From contig NZ_JAVDDT010000003.1 in assembly GCF_030848495.1 (NCBI RefSeq), forward strand, positions 186,001 through 250,000: 64,000 nucleotides of DNA, written 5' to 3'. Below, one piece after another: positions 32,647 to 43,825 of the stretch (position 1 is its first letter; every line of letters begins with the position of its first letter). This stretch comes from Natronospira bacteriovora (GTDB lineage Bacteria; Pseudomonadota; Gammaproteobacteria; Natronospirales; Natronospiraceae). The notes beneath the pieces were generated by a model. It ran no database searches. It was not told where the DNA came from and worked only from the letters and a program-made list of their open reading frames with translations. The translations under genes and the position numbers were made by a program.

Positions 32647-33270
32647 ATGAAACAGAAATACTTCATCGACAGCCACAAGGGCGCCACCGCCATTGCGGTG
32701 ATTGCCATGATGGCCTGGCACGGGGCCTGGGATCAGACGGCGGCCTGGGTCTATCTGGCTCTGCATGGCAGCTATGGAGTTTTCTGGGTGCTCAAGAGCC
32801 GTATCTTCGGGGACAAGAGCTGGGAGGCAGCCACGGGGCTTGGCTACGGTCTGGTGATCTGGGGTGGCCTGAGTCTGTACTGGATCGGACCCTGGCTTCT
32901 GATGAGCCGCGGAGTGGAACCTCATCCGGGGATTCTTGCCCTGTGCATTGCCCTGTACTGCTCGGGCGTCTTCCTGCACTTCGCCTCGGACATGCAGAAA
33001 CACATGCATCTGGCCCATCGTCCGGGTGTTCTCCTGAGCGATGGGCTGTGGTCACGCAGCCGCAACCCCAATTACCTGGGCGAACTGCTGATCTACGCCA
33101 GCTTCGTCATCCTGCCCCTGCACTGGGCACCACCCCTGGTGCTGCTGGCCTTCATGAGCATCATCTGGATCCCCAACATGCGCCGCAAGGACCGCTCCCT
33201 CGCCCGCTACCCCGAATTCCAGACCTGGAAAGCCCGCAGCGGCCTGCTGTTTCCGAAGATCCTGAAATGA
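32647..33270 (+). CDS. Isoprenylcysteine carboxyl methyltransferase-like / DUF1295-like membrane protein
   Basis: Polytopic membrane protein, 207 residues from ATG 32647, with about five hydrophobic helices. It carries the C-terminal signature GLWSRSRNPNYLGELL seen in ICMT/PEMT and DUF1295 proteins, where it binds S-adenosylmethionine. Substrate is unknown; lipid methylation and steroid-reductase-like roles have both been suggested for relatives. It stands alone between two different inverted-repeat elements, with its stop codon only 2 bases from the second. Confidence 0.78.
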   Translation: MKQKYFIDSHKGATAIAVIAMMAWHGAWDQTAAWVYLALHGSYGVFWVLKSRIFGDKSWEAATGLGYGLVIWGGLSLYWIGPWLLMSRGVEPHPGILALCIALYCSGVFLHFASDMQKHMHLAHRPGVLLSDGLWSRSRNPNYLGELLIYASFVILPLHWAPPLVLLAFMSIIWIPNMRRKDRSLARYPEFQTWKARSGLLFPKILK

Positions 33271-33272
33271 AT

Positions 33273-33509
33273 AATGCGCCGCGAAATGCACGCAAAATAA
33301 ACGCGAAATAATTAATAGAAGCCACAGATAAACACAGATGAACACGGATGTTCTGGCCGTGCCGGGTAACGGGCACTTGGCTATGTTCGAACTTCATCGA
33401 CTGCCGTGATGTACCTTGGAGCCACCACAACCCCATCTGTGTCCATCTGTGTTCATCTGTGGTTGAATTTATTTTGCGTTCATTTTGCGTGCATTTCGCG
33501 GCGCATTTT
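33273..33509. repeat. Inverted-repeat element with long arms (ATGCGCCGCGAAATGCACGC and ACACAGATG blocks)
   Basis: The left arm (33273-33350) and the reverse complement of the right arm (33433-33509) share AATGCGCCGCGAAATGCACG, then AAAATAAACGC-type sequence, then an ACAGAT(A/G)AACACAGATG block, imperfectly over about 78 bases. The spacer is about 80 bases. The element exactly fills the gap between the ICMT-like stop (33270) and the sspB stop (33511). The ACACAGATGAACACAGATG block resembles strings I recall from unrelated bacterial genomes, which I cannot check here. Confidence 0.85.
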
Positions 33510-33510
33510 C

Positions 33511-33918
33511 TTACTTGATAACACGCAGGTTGGGGCGCTTGGCCTTGCTGCCGGAGGAGTCGCTGCTGTCGGGGGAGGGCTTGTCGCCACCTTCAGGCGG
33601 CGGTGGGTCGTCATCGTCACTGAAGAGCATGCCCTGGCCGGATTCCCGGGAGTAGATGGCCAGTACGGCGCCAATGGGAAGAGAGACCTGGCGTGGCTGG
33701 CCGCCAAAGCGGGCATTGAAGAGGATACCTTCATTGGCCAGGGAGAGGGCCTGAACCGCCGACGGGCTGATGTTCAGGATGATCTTGCCGTTCTGGACGT
33801 GTTCGGTCGGCACCTCGACACCGTCGTACTCGGCATCCACCAGAAGATGGGGCGTTTCACCATTGTCCACCATCCATTCGTGCATGGCGCGGATGAGATA
33901 GGGACGGCGGGAGATCAT
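33511..33918 (-). CDS. sspB: ClpXP protease specificity-enhancing factor SspB
   Basis: Adaptor that delivers ssrA-tagged proteins to ClpXP. The 135 residues have the substrate-binding domain (RRPYLIRAMHEW, ILNISPSAV, FNARFGG), a Pro/Asp/Ser-rich flexible linker and the C-terminal ClpX-binding motif RPNLRVIK. It lies downstream of sspA in the usual sspA-sspB order. The stop codon directly abuts an inverted-repeat element. Confidence 0.95.
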   Translation of the reverse strand: MISRRPYLIRAMHEWMVDNGETPHLLVDAEYDGVEVPTEHVQNGKIILNISPSAVQALSLANEGILFNARFGGQPRQVSLPIGAVLAIYSRESGQGMLFSDDDDPPPPEGGDKPSPDSSDSSGSKAKRPNLRVIK

Positions 33919-33965
33919 AGACTATCACCTGGGGCTTGCGAAAAAGTGTCGCGGGAACAGCGGCA

Positions 33966-34586
33966 TCAGCCGCGTTCCCGCTCCACGGAGGTCAGACTTG
34001 CCTTGAAGGAAGCTCGATCGAACAGACGGTCACAATAGGCGCGCACCTTCTTCGCCCGTGGCGGCAACTTGATGCCCAGACGATCCAGGCGCCACAACAG
34101 GGGAGCCACCGTGCAATCGGCAAGACTGAACTCCCCTTCCACCAGCGCTTCGGTGGCAAACATGGGATCGGCCGCCACTACGCTGTCCGTCAGCTCCTTG
34201 CGGGCATTTTCCACCTTTTTGGGCGTGCCATTCTCAATGACATCGGCAAGGCGATACCAGTCCTGCTCGATCTGATAGACCATCAGGCGAACCCTGGCCC
34301 GTCCAACCGGATCCACCGGCATCAGAGGCGGGTGGGGAAAGCGCTCATCCAGGTACTCCATGATGACCATGGGGCCATGCAATACCAGGTCCCTGTCCGC
34401 CAGGGTGGGCACCGTCTGGTAGGGATTGAGATCAATCAGGTCTTCCGGAATCTGCCCATTCTCCACCAGCACGGATTCGTGGTTGATGCCCTTCTCGGAC
34501 AGCACGAATCGAATCCGGTGACTCTCAATGGAGTCCGGGTACGAGAACAGCGTCATCACCGAACGACGGTTGGCAACCACGGCCAT
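33966..34586 (-). CDS. sspA: Stringent starvation protein A
   Basis: GST-fold protein that binds RNA polymerase and affects stationary-phase and acid-stress transcription. ATG 34586 gives 206 residues and has GGGGAG 8 bases upstream; an in-frame GTG at 34595 would add three residues. The N-terminal thioredoxin-like domain (LFSYPDSIESHRIRFVLSEK) and the PHPPLMPVDP segment conserved in SspA are present. It lies between petC and sspB, standard for gammaproteobacteria. Confidence 0.93.
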   Translation of the reverse strand: MAVVANRRSVMTLFSYPDSIESHRIRFVLSEKGINHESVLVENGQIPEDLIDLNPYQTVPTLADRDLVLHGPMVIMEYLDERFPHPPLMPVDPVGRARVRLMVYQIEQDWYRLADVIENGTPKKVENARKELTDSVVAADPMFATEALVEGEFSLADCTVAPLLWRLDRLGIKLPPRAKKVRAYCDRLFDRASFKASLTSVERERG

Positions 34587-34629
34587 GAACAGCACTCCCC
34601 TGCCTCTGCCCGCCGGAGCGGACGCGACA

Positions 34630-35388
34630 TTATTTGACGTCGCGCCAGTACTCTTTCTTGAGCAGATAGGCCAACAGGATAAAGACGCCGATGAAGGCCA
34701 GCACCCAGAAACCCATCTGGCGACGCTGCGTCTGAATCGGCTCCCCGGCGTAATCCAGGAAGTTCACGATATCCCGGACCACACGATCGTATTCGCTATG
34801 GGACAGACGTCCCTCGCGAACGGTTCTGAAACCCACGAAGGTTTCGCTTCCGTTGTCACTTTCCTTGTACACGGCTTCTTGCAGGCCCTGCAGGGACCAG
34901 AGGACGTGCGGCATGGCGGCGTTCCCCAGCATCCGGTTATTGGTACCGGCCACGGTGCCTTCATCCACGTAGAAGCTGTGAAGGAAGTTGTAGATCCAGT
35001 CCGGCCCGCGACTCCGGGCCACCAGCGTCAGGTCGGGTGCGGCCATGCCGAACCACTCCGAGGCATCATCTTCCGGCATGGCAATCTTGACCATGTCGGC
35101 CAGCTCTTCGCCCGTGAAGACGATGTTCTCCAGCGCCACGTCATCGGGCAGCTGAAGGTCATCGGCAATGCGCTGGTAACGCTTGAACTCCAGGGAGTGG
35201 CAGCCAAGGCAGTAATTCATGTAGTACTTGGCGCCGCGTTGCAGTGACGACAGATTGGTCACGTCATTGCCGGCCGATGAGGGCCGCCATTCACGGACAT
35301 CACTGTCGTCCGCGATCACGGCGCCCGCCGAGGCGGCCACGACCAGGACAATTGCGCTGAGAGACAGTTTCTTGATTGTTCTCATCAT
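34630..35388 (-). CDS. petC: Cytochrome c1 of the bc1 complex
   Basis: Heme c subunit that takes electrons from the Rieske centre and passes them to a soluble or membrane cytochrome c. The 252 residues have an N-terminal signal (about 1-26), the heme motif C60-LG-C63-H64, a later Met-containing segment that supplies the second axial ligand, and one C-terminal membrane anchor (GFWVLAFIGVFILLAYLL). It overlaps petB by 4 bases. Confidence 0.95.
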   Translation of the reverse strand: MMRTIKKLSLSAIVLVVAASAGAVIADDSDVREWRPSSAGNDVTNLSSLQRGAKYYMNYCLGCHSLEFKRYQRIADDLQLPDDVALENIVFTGEELADMVKIAMPEDDASEWFGMAAPDLTLVARSRGPDWIYNFLHSFYVDEGTVAGTNNRMLGNAAMPHVLWSLQGLQEAVYKESDNGSETFVGFRTVREGRLSHSEYDRVVRDIVNFLDYAGEPIQTQRRQMGFWVLAFIGVFILLAYLLKKEYWRDVK

Positions 35389-36779
35389 GAGGTCACCCTT
35401 TCCGGCACCGGCTTGGATTCATTCAGTCGGGTATGCGGCGGCAGCAGCAGGAAGACGGCGCTGACCAGCAGCATCATGGCAAGCGCAATCAGGCTCATGC
35501 CACCGGTATCACGCAGCAGATCCATGAGAATCATGATTGCCGCCACGATCCCGAAGGCCCCGTAGTAGTAATTCCGGCTGCGATCAAAGGAATACACCCA
35601 GGAGATCCCGAAGAACAGGAAGTAGAACTGGGTGAAACGCAGGGACAGCTCGGAGTACAGCGGGGTGGCCGGCTGCAGACCCAGATAGCCCAGCACGACG
35701 AAGCCGCCGGCAAAGGCCATCAGCAGGGTCTTGTAGAGGGTGCTGCGATAACGCACGGACTTGACCGGGTGACGGTCAATCCAGGGCAGGAAGAACAGCA
35801 CCACAATGGCCAGACCCATGGCAATCACACCGCCCAACTGGTCCGGAATGGCACGCAGGATGGCGTAGAAGGGTGTGAAGTACCACACCGGCGGCACGTA
35901 GTCCGGCGTCTGCAGCGGATCCGCGGGCACGAAGTTGGCCGGCTTCAGGAAGAGATCCAGGAAGGTCGGCGCATAAAACACGATCAGGGCGAACAGGAAC
36001 AGGAAGACGCCCACCGCGAAGATGTCCTTGACGGTGTAGTAGGGATGGAAGGGAATGCCATCCACCGGTTTGCCGTCCGAACCCAGGTTCTGCTTGATCT
36101 CAATGCCATCCGGATTGTTGGAGCCGGTCTGACGCAGAGCCACCAGGTGGAAGAACACCAGACCGATCAGCACCAGTGGCAGGGCAATCACGTGCAGAGC
36201 GAAGAAGCGGTTCAGGGTGACGTCGGAAATCAGGTAGTCACCGCGAATCCAGGTCGCCAGGGGCTCACCCACATAGGGCAGCACGCCGAACAGGGAGATG
36301 ATCACCTGGGCGCCCCAGTAGGACATCTGGCCCCAGGGCAGCAGATAGCCCATGAAGGCTTCGGCCATCAGCACGATGTAGATCAGCACACCGAAAATCC
36401 ACAGCAGCTCACGGGGCTTCTTGTAGGAGCCATACATGAGGCCACGGAACATGTGCAGATAGACCACCACGAAGAACATGGAGGCCCCGGTGGAGTGCAT
36501 GTAGCGAAGCAGCCAGCCCCATTCCACATCACGCATGATGTATTCCACGGAGGCGAAGGCGCCGTCCGCGGAGGGCTTGTAGCTCATGGTCAGGAAGATG
36601 CCGGTGACGATCTGAATGACCAGCACCAGCAGAGCCAGGGAGCCGAAAAAGTACCAGAAGTTGAAGTTCTTCGGTGCGTAGTAGCCGGTCAGCTGACTTT
36701 CAACGAATTCCCGGTAAGGCAGGCGGTCGTTGATCCAGTCACCGACAGTACCGCCACCCGTGTTGCTCTTGTTCTGCAT
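35385..36779 (-). CDS. petB: Cytochrome b of the bc1 complex
   Basis: Polytopic diheme subunit that holds the Qo and Qi quinone sites. The 464 residues have eight or more helices, heme-ligand histidines in the second and fourth helices (LRYMHSTGASMFF, LHVIALPLVL), and the Qo motif PVWY in place of mitochondrial PEWY. PVWY is the reported form in beta- and gammaproteobacteria. A C-terminal extension with extra helices follows the core. The start codon overlaps the petA stop by one base (TGATG). Confidence 0.96.
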   Translation of the reverse strand: MQNKSNTGGGTVGDWINDRLPYREFVESQLTGYYAPKNFNFWYFFGSLALLVLVIQIVTGIFLTMSYKPSADGAFASVEYIMRDVEWGWLLRYMHSTGASMFFVVVYLHMFRGLMYGSYKKPRELLWIFGVLIYIVLMAEAFMGYLLPWGQMSYWGAQVIISLFGVLPYVGEPLATWIRGDYLISDVTLNRFFALHVIALPLVLIGLVFFHLVALRQTGSNNPDGIEIKQNLGSDGKPVDGIPFHPYYTVKDIFAVGVFLFLFALIVFYAPTFLDLFLKPANFVPADPLQTPDYVPPVWYFTPFYAILRAIPDQLGGVIAMGLAIVVLFFLPWIDRHPVKSVRYRSTLYKTLLMAFAGGFVVLGYLGLQPATPLYSELSLRFTQFYFLFFGISWVYSFDRSRNYYYGAFGIVAAIMILMDLLRDTGGMSLIALAMMLLVSAVFLLLPPHTRLNESKPVPERVTS

Positions 36780-37369
36780 CAGGCGACCTCTGTGTCTTCA
36801 CCAACGATAAGGGTGTTGTCATCGACAAAGCGATGCGGCGGAATTTCCATGTTGGTCGGCGCCGGCACGTTCCGGTACACACGACCGGCCAGGTCGAAAC
36901 GCGACCCATGGCAGGCACAGAAGTAGCCGCCGGGCCAGTCCGAACCCATGGCCGGATCGCCCGGGTTGGGATGGAAGGCCGGGGAGCAGCCCAGGTGGGT
37001 GCAGACCGCCACCAGCACCAGATACTCGGGCTTGATGGAACGGTGCTCGTTGCGGGCGTAATCCGGCTGGTCGGATGCCTCGGAATCCGGATCACGCAGG
37101 CGATCCCGGATGTCGGACAGCCGGGCCACGGCGTCCTCACTGCGACGGACCACCTGGATCGGACGACCACGCCAGCTCAGGGTGATGCGCTCACCCTCGT
37201 CCATTCTGCTCACATCCACTTCCACCGGGGCACCGGCCAGGCGGGCCTTGGCACTGGGCTGGAGGGACGCGATAAAGGGAGTCGCGACCGCTGCCACACC
37301 GATACCACCCACGACCGAGGTCGCCACGGTGAGGAAGTGACGTCTGTTGTTGTCAACGCCGTTGCTCAT
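36779..37369 (-). CDS. petA: Ubiquinol-cytochrome c reductase Rieske iron-sulfur subunit
   Basis: 2Fe-2S subunit of the bc1 complex. The 196-residue product from ATG 37369 (AGGAG 8 bases upstream) starts with a Tat-type signal anchor (NNRRHFLTVATS). Its cluster ligands are in CTHLGCS and CACHGS. Upstream sequence stays open in frame but shows no family similarity. First gene of petABC; a TATAAT lies about 220 bases upstream. Confidence 0.95.
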   Translation of the reverse strand: MSNGVDNNRRHFLTVATSVVGGIGVAAVATPFIASLQPSAKARLAGAPVEVDVSRMDEGERITLSWRGRPIQVVRRSEDAVARLSDIRDRLRDPDSEASDQPDYARNEHRSIKPEYLVLVAVCTHLGCSPAFHPNPGDPAMGSDWPGGYFCACHGSRFDLAGRVYRNVPAPTNMEIPPHRFVDDNTLIVGEDTEVA

Positions 37370-37587
37370 TCTCCGGTTCTCCTGGAGCTCAATGCAGATC
37401 TTCGAAACCTTGCCATGACCGGAACCCGGGCTGGCGGGCAGCGCCTGGCTGCCGCGCAAGCCCCGACATATGCCTGCGGGACCCGTCCGGAACCCGTTGG
37501 CCGCGTCACCTGCCGGCCGACCGGGTGGTTCTGGCTTGTCGGGAGCCCCTGAAACGGGCCGGGAATCTCCCAAAAAATAAAGGGGCG

Positions 37588-37593
37588 ATTATA
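37588..37593 (-). promoter_or_regulatory. Candidate -10 of the petABC promoter
   Basis: A perfect TATAAT on the minus strand lies in the 399-base gap between divergent petA and the DegS-type gene. A TGGCGA about 18 bases further upstream is a weak -35. If real, the petABC transcript has a leader of about 210 bases, in which I see no conserved RNA motif. Confidence 0.4.
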
Positions 37594-37664
37594 CACAGTT
37601 CAGCCCGCGACTCGCCACTGCCGGCAAATCCGGACAGGCCGGGGCGAAGGACGGCAATGGTGGC

Positions 37665-37694
37665 GGGACAGGCAAATTACGACAATGCTATTCT
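37665..37694 (+). promoter_or_regulatory. Candidate promoter for the DegS-type protease gene
   Basis: GGGACA (37665-37670), an 18-base spacer and TATTCT (37689-37694) with TG at the extended -10 position (TGCTATTCT). It lies about 75 bases upstream of the chosen start. The remaining gap sequence back to petA shows nothing else recognisable. Confidence 0.45.
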
Positions 37695-37768
37695 GTTCGG
37701 CCAAAGGCGAACGGGTTCTGGCAATGCATTCGGGGAGGCCAGAACTCCGCCCACCCCGGAGACCGGAC

Positions 37769-38905
37769 ATGGAGCCCTACCGCAAGATGCCCAACCCGCC
37801 CGGATGGTTGTCAACCTGGATGGATTTCCTGGCCAAATCGGTGGTGGTCGGCCTGGCAGCCGCCTTTGTCGTGGTGTATTTCCGCCCGGAACTGCTGACC
37901 CAGCGGCAGGCCGTGGACAGCTATGCGGCCGCTGTGGAGCGCTCCACACCCTCGGTGGTGAACGTGCATACCGCCCGGCGCGTCGAGGACTCCCCCTCCA
38001 CCATGCTTTCCGAACCCTTCTGGCAGCGATTCTTCGGAGATGCACCGGGGCTGCATCGGGAGCGGATCGAGAGCAGCCTCGGCTCCGGAGTAATCGTGTC
38101 CCCGGAAGGTCACATTCTGACCAGCAATCATGTCATTGAGGGTGCCGACGAGATCCGTGTCGCCCTGCATGATGGCCGGGTCAGCAGCGCGGAGATTGTC
38201 GGCACGGACCCCGAGACTGATCTGGCCCTGCTGAAGATCGACGCCAGCAACCTGCCCGTGATTGCCTTTGGCCGTTCGGAGCGCCTGCGAGTGGGGGATG
38301 TCACCCTGGCCATCGGCAACCCGGTCGGACTCGGACAGTCGGTCAGTCAGGGCATTGTCAGTGCCACCGGGCGCAGTCAGCTGGGTATCACGCTGTTCGA
38401 GAACTTCATCCAGACCGATGCGGCCATCAACATCGGCAACTCCGGCGGAGCCCTGGTGGACTCCCGGGGACGGCTGATCGGCATCAACACAGCCATGCTG
38501 TCCGGTGAGAACGGGGGCGGCGGCATCGGTTTTGCCATCCCCGTCAATCTCGCCCGCGGCGTGATGGAACAGATCATTGAGCACGGACGGGTGATCCGCG
38601 GCTATCTGGGCATTGCTCCGCAGACGCTCAGCCCGGAGCTGGCCGAGTCCTTTGGTCTGGAAGCCCCGGCGGGTGTGGTGGTGACCAATGTCCAGCGGGC
38701 AAGCCCGGCCGATCAGGCCGGCATCCGCCCGGGGGATATCGTCACCCACATCAACGGCCGCCCCATCCTTGACGATTACGACGCCCTCAACAAGGTGGCC
38801 AGCCTGCAGCCGGGGGAACTGGCGGAAGTTCGCCTGATTCGCGATGAACAGACACTGACCGTCCATGCGCTGATCGCCGAACGGGGCATCCCGGGAAGGA
38901 ACTGA
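37769..38905 (+). CDS. degS: DegS/HtrA-type serine endoprotease
   Basis: Membrane-anchored periplasmic protease. In E. coli DegS senses misfolded outer-membrane proteins and cleaves RseA to release sigma E. ATG 37769 has GGAG 8 bases upstream and gives 378 residues with one N-terminal membrane helix (FLAKSVVVGLAAAFVVVYF), a trypsin-like domain with His in TSNHVIEG, Asp in TDLALLKI and Ser in GNSGGAL, and a single C-terminal PDZ domain. One PDZ plus a membrane anchor favours DegS over DegP/Q. Location beside petABC and his genes is common in gammaproteobacteria. Confidence 0.92.
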   Translation: MEPYRKMPNPPGWLSTWMDFLAKSVVVGLAAAFVVVYFRPELLTQRQAVDSYAAAVERSTPSVVNVHTARRVEDSPSTMLSEPFWQRFFGDAPGLHRERIESSLGSGVIVSPEGHILTSNHVIEGADEIRVALHDGRVSSAEIVGTDPETDLALLKIDASNLPVIAFGRSERLRVGDVTLAIGNPVGLGQSVSQGIVSATGRSQLGITLFENFIQTDAAINIGNSGGALVDSRGRLIGINTAMLSGENGGGGIGFAIPVNLARGVMEQIIEHGRVIRGYLGIAPQTLSPELAESFGLEAPAGVVVTNVQRASPADQAGIRPGDIVTHINGRPILDDYDALNKVASLQPGELAEVRLIRDEQTLTVHALIAERGIPGRN

Positions 38906-38920
38906 CCGCAAGGGCTCCGG

Positions 38921-40003
38921 CTATCGCCGGTTCAGGGCCGCCGTCAGCGCTTCCAGCAGGCGGGTATTTTCCGCCTCACTGCCGACGGTCAGCCGCAGGC
39001 AGTCGGTCAGGGCAGGATGCTGGCCATGCAGACACTTCACCAGCACGCCGGCTTCCTTCATGGCGGCGTGTACGGCCGACGCCTCCCGCACCCGCACCAG
39101 CAGGAAATTGGCTTCGCTTGGCCATACCCGCAGCCCGGGAATGGCCTCCAGTGCCTGATGCAGCCGCAGCCGCTGTTCGCGCAGTGATGCGGCCAGGTTC
39201 TGCCACCAGTCGGGATGCGCCAGAGCGAAGCGGGTCGCCAGCTGGGTGAAGACATTGATGTTGTAGGGCATGCGCACCCGCTCCAGAGCATCCACCCACT
39301 CCGGTGCGGCCACCAGCCAGCCCAGCCGCAGACCGGCCATACCCGCCTTGGACAGGGTTCGCATCACCGCCACATTGTCAGGACGACCGGCCAGATCCAG
39401 GCAATGCTCGCGGCTGTGCGGGAAATAGGCCTCGTCGATCACCACCAGGCCCGGCGTGGCCTCGGCCAGTGCCAGCAGGGTCTCACGGGGGAAGCGATTT
39501 CCGGTGGGGTTGTTGGGGTTGGCCACAAAGACCAGCGCCGGCTTCTCGCGCTCGATGGCGGCAACCGCCCGCTGCGGATCCAGACTGAAATCCTCGGGAT
39601 CCAGTGCCAGCGGGTGGTAGCCCATTCCTGCCGTCGTGGCGGCGGCCCGGAAGATGGCAAAGCCAGGTTCCGGCGTCATCAGGCAGGCATCGGGGCGGGC
39701 CAGTGCCAGACACAGCATCTGGATGATCTCGTCCGAACCGTTGCCCAGTAACAGGCCCAGAGAATCGGCAATGGCGAACTGGCGCCGGAGCCCGGCCTTC
39801 ACCGCCTGCGCACCGCCGTCGGGATACCGATGCCAATCGGCTTCGGCCACCCAGTCCTGCCACGCTTTCAGCAAGGCAGGGGGCAGGCCCGTGGGCGCCT
39901 CCATGGCATCGAGCTTCACCAGGCCACGCGCATCCGCCACCGCATAGGGGCTGGCCGCCAGAATCTCCGGCCGCACCACCTCCGACACCCGAACACGACT
40001 CAC
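38921..40003 (-). CDS. hisC: Histidinol-phosphate aminotransferase
   Basis: PLP-dependent fold-type I aminotransferase of histidine biosynthesis. The 360 residues have GNGSDEIIQML, the NPNNPTGN motif and the PLP lysine in RTLSKAGMAGLRLGW. The GTG start at 40003 has GGGAGG 5 bases upstream. It follows hisD by 14 bases and is probably cotranscribed with hisG and hisD. Confidence 0.94.
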   Translation of the reverse strand: MSRVRVSEVVRPEILAASPYAVADARGLVKLDAMEAPTGLPPALLKAWQDWVAEADWHRYPDGGAQAVKAGLRRQFAIADSLGLLLGNGSDEIIQMLCLALARPDACLMTPEPGFAIFRAAATTAGMGYHPLALDPEDFSLDPQRAVAAIEREKPALVFVANPNNPTGNRFPRETLLALAEATPGLVVIDEAYFPHSREHCLDLAGRPDNVAVMRTLSKAGMAGLRLGWLVAAPEWVDALERVRMPYNINVFTQLATRFALAHPDWWQNLAASLREQRLRLHQALEAIPGLRVWPSEANFLLVRVREASAVHAAMKEAGVLVKCLHGQHPALTDCLRLTVGSEAENTRLLEALTAALNRR

Positions 40004-40017
40004 TCAGGCCTCCCGAC

Positions 40018-41334
40018 TCATGCGCTTTGGTCCCCGCCCGGTCGGCGCAAGGCCGCGGAGCGGGCGTGCGCGGTCAGGCCCTCGGCATCGGCCAGGGTCA
40101 CCGAGGCCTCGGCCAGCGCCGACACTCCGTCCGGATGGCACTGGATGAGGCTGGAACGCTTCTGGAAATCCTGCACCCCAAGGGGTGAGGCAAAACGGGC
40201 CGTGCCGGACGTGGGCAGCACGTGATTGGGCCCGGCGCAATAATCACCGAAGGCCTCGGGCGCATGGTGCCCCATGAAGATGGCCCCGGCATGCCGTACC
40301 GAAGGCAGCAGTGCGTCCGGGTCGTCCACGGCCAACTCAAGATGCTCAGGGGCAATGCGATTGATCAGGGCCAGGCCCTCGGCCTCGTTATGACAGTCAA
40401 TCAGGGCACCGCGACCGGACAGGGAGGCGCGGATGATGTCGCGACGGGGCATCGCCGACAGCAAACGCTCCATGGCCGCCTCCACCCGGTCAAGATAATC
40501 GGAATCGGGACTAACCAGGATGGACTGGGCCAGCTCATCGTGTTCGGCCTGGGCGAACAGATCCATGGCCGCCCAGTCCGGCGGCAGACTGCCATCGGTA
40601 TAGATGGCGACTTCCGACGGCCCGGCGATACTGTCGATCCCGACCCGGCCAAAGACCTGACGCTTGGCCGATGCCACCCAGGCGTTGCCCGGCCCGACAA
40701 TCTTGTCCACCGCCGGCAAGGTGGCCGTGCCGTAGGCCAGTGCCGCCACGGCCTGGGCGCCACCCACGGTAAAGACCCGGTCCACGCCCGTCAGTGCGGC
40801 GGCCGCCAGGACCAGATCGTTGAGCACGCCGTCCGGCGCCGGCACCACCATGATGATCTCGCCCACGCCGGCGACACGGGCCGGCACGATGTTCATCAGC
40901 ACCGACGACGGATAGGCGGCACGCCCGCCGGGCACATAGACCCCTACCCGGTCCAGGGCGGTAACACGCTGACCCAGGCGATTGCCCTGGGCGTCCTGGA
41001 AGGACCAGCCCTCCTCTTTCTGGCGTTCGGCGTAGGCGCGAATGCGTTCGGCCGCGAACGTCAGTGCCTCGCTCGCCGCCGGTTCGGCCTTTTCCAGCGC
41101 GGTGGACAGACGCTCGGCGGGAATCTCCAGCTCGGCCGCCTCGGCGCAATCGAGGCGATCCAGCTCACGGGTATATCGCAGCAGGGCCGCATCGCCCTCC
41201 TCGCGCACGGCCCGCAGAATGCGCCTGACGGTCTCGTCCACCTGGACGGCGGCGTCGCCATCCCGATCCAGCAGGGCCATGAAGCGGGATTCGAAGTCCC
41301 CGGCCTGGCTGTCCAGGCGATTGATCAGGCTCAT
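40018..41334 (-). CDS. hisD: Histidinol dehydrogenase
   Basis: Zinc enzyme that oxidises histidinol to histidine in two NAD-dependent steps. The 438 residues contain [29 protein letters not shown] and the [11 protein letters not shown] segment with zinc and catalytic residues. The start ATG overlaps the hisG stop by 4 bases (ATGA). Confidence 0.96.
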   Translation of the reverse strand: MSLINRLDSQAGDFESRFMALLDRDGDAAVQVDETVRRILRAVREEGDAALLRYTRELDRLDCAEAAELEIPAERLSTALEKAEPAASEALTFAAERIRAYAERQKEEGWSFQDAQGNRLGQRVTALDRVGVYVPGGRAAYPSSVLMNIVPARVAGVGEIIMVVPAPDGVLNDLVLAAAALTGVDRVFTVGGAQAVAALAYGTATLPAVDKIVGPGNAWVASAKRQVFGRVGIDSIAGPSEVAIYTDGSLPPDWAAMDLFAQAEHDELAQSILVSPDSDYLDRVEAAMERLLSAMPRRDIIRASLSGRGALIDCHNEAEGLALINRIAPEHLELAVDDPDALLPSVRHAGAIFMGHHAPEAFGDYCAGPNHVLPTSGTARFASPLGVQDFQKRSSLIQCHPDGVSALAEASVTLADAEGLTAHARSAALRRPGGDQSA

Positions 41335-41990
41335 GCGCCCTCCCCGGCGGCTGCCTGCCGGCCACGCACGGCCTCGGCGATACGATCCACCACCGCGCGA
41401 ATCTCGCTGTGCCGGGTTTTCATGGCCGCCTTGTTGACCACCAGGCGGGCACTGATGTCGGCCACGGTCTCCACCGGTTCCAGGCCATTGGCCCGCAGGG
41501 TGTTGCCGGTGTCCACCAGATCCACGATTTCATCGGCCAGCCCCACCAGGGGCGCCAGTTCCACCGAGCCATACAGCTTGATCAGCTCCACCTGCTGCCC
41601 CTTGCGCGCGTAATGGCGACGAGCAGACGCCATGAACTTGGTCGCCACCCGCAGACGACGGCGTGGCGGCTGGTAATCCCTTGGCCGGGCCACCATCAGG
41701 CGGCAATGGGCCAGATCCAGGTCCAGGGGTTCATAGAGACCGCTGCCTTCATGCTCGAGCAGCACATCCTTGCCGACAATACCGAGGTGCGCCGCGCCAT
41801 GCTCCACATAGGTGGGCACATCACTGGTACGCACCTGCAGGATGCGGGCGTGATCACCGATGACGGGCAGGATCAGGCGCCGGCTTCTGCCGGGATCCTC
41901 GGCGGGCTCGATGCCGGCCGCCTTGAGCAGAGGCAGGGTGTCCTGCAGAACCCGACCCTTTGAGACGGCGATGGTAAGGGGGTTGCTCAT
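41331..41990 (-). CDS. hisG: ATP phosphoribosyltransferase, short form
   Basis: First enzyme of histidine biosynthesis. The 219 residues have the catalytic core ([33 protein letters not shown]) but lack the C-terminal ACT-like regulatory domain of long HisG. Short HisG normally needs HisZ as regulatory partner; no hisZ is in this window. It is the first of hisGDC and is separated from murA by a repeat element. Confidence 0.94.
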   Translation of the reverse strand: MSNPLTIAVSKGRVLQDTLPLLKAAGIEPAEDPGRSRRLILPVIGDHARILQVRTSDVPTYVEHGAAHLGIVGKDVLLEHEGSGLYEPLDLDLAHCRLMVARPRDYQPPRRRLRVATKFMASARRHYARKGQQVELIKLYGSVELAPLVGLADEIVDLVDTGNTLRANGLEPVETVADISARLVVNKAAMKTRHSEIRAVVDRIAEAVRGRQAAAGEGA

Positions 41991-42040
41991 AGTCTCTTGT
42001 CACCGACAGTTAACAAGCTGCAAAAGCAGCCCGATTCGAA

Positions 42041-42234
<194 letters not shown>

Positions 42235-42254
42235 GGGGCGGGCTTTCGCCCGCC

Positions 42255-43825
<1,571 letters not shown>

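Noticed and set aside
35385-36779. Cytochrome b has PVWY where textbooks give PEWY
   Set aside because: PVWY is the reported Qo motif of beta- and gammaproteobacteria, so it is normal for this lineage and not a lost catalytic residue.
37373-37573. Upstream extension of petA in frame (about 68 codons)
   Set aside because: It lacks similarity to Rieske proteins, contains the candidate leader, and a well-placed AGGAG supports the ATG at 37369.
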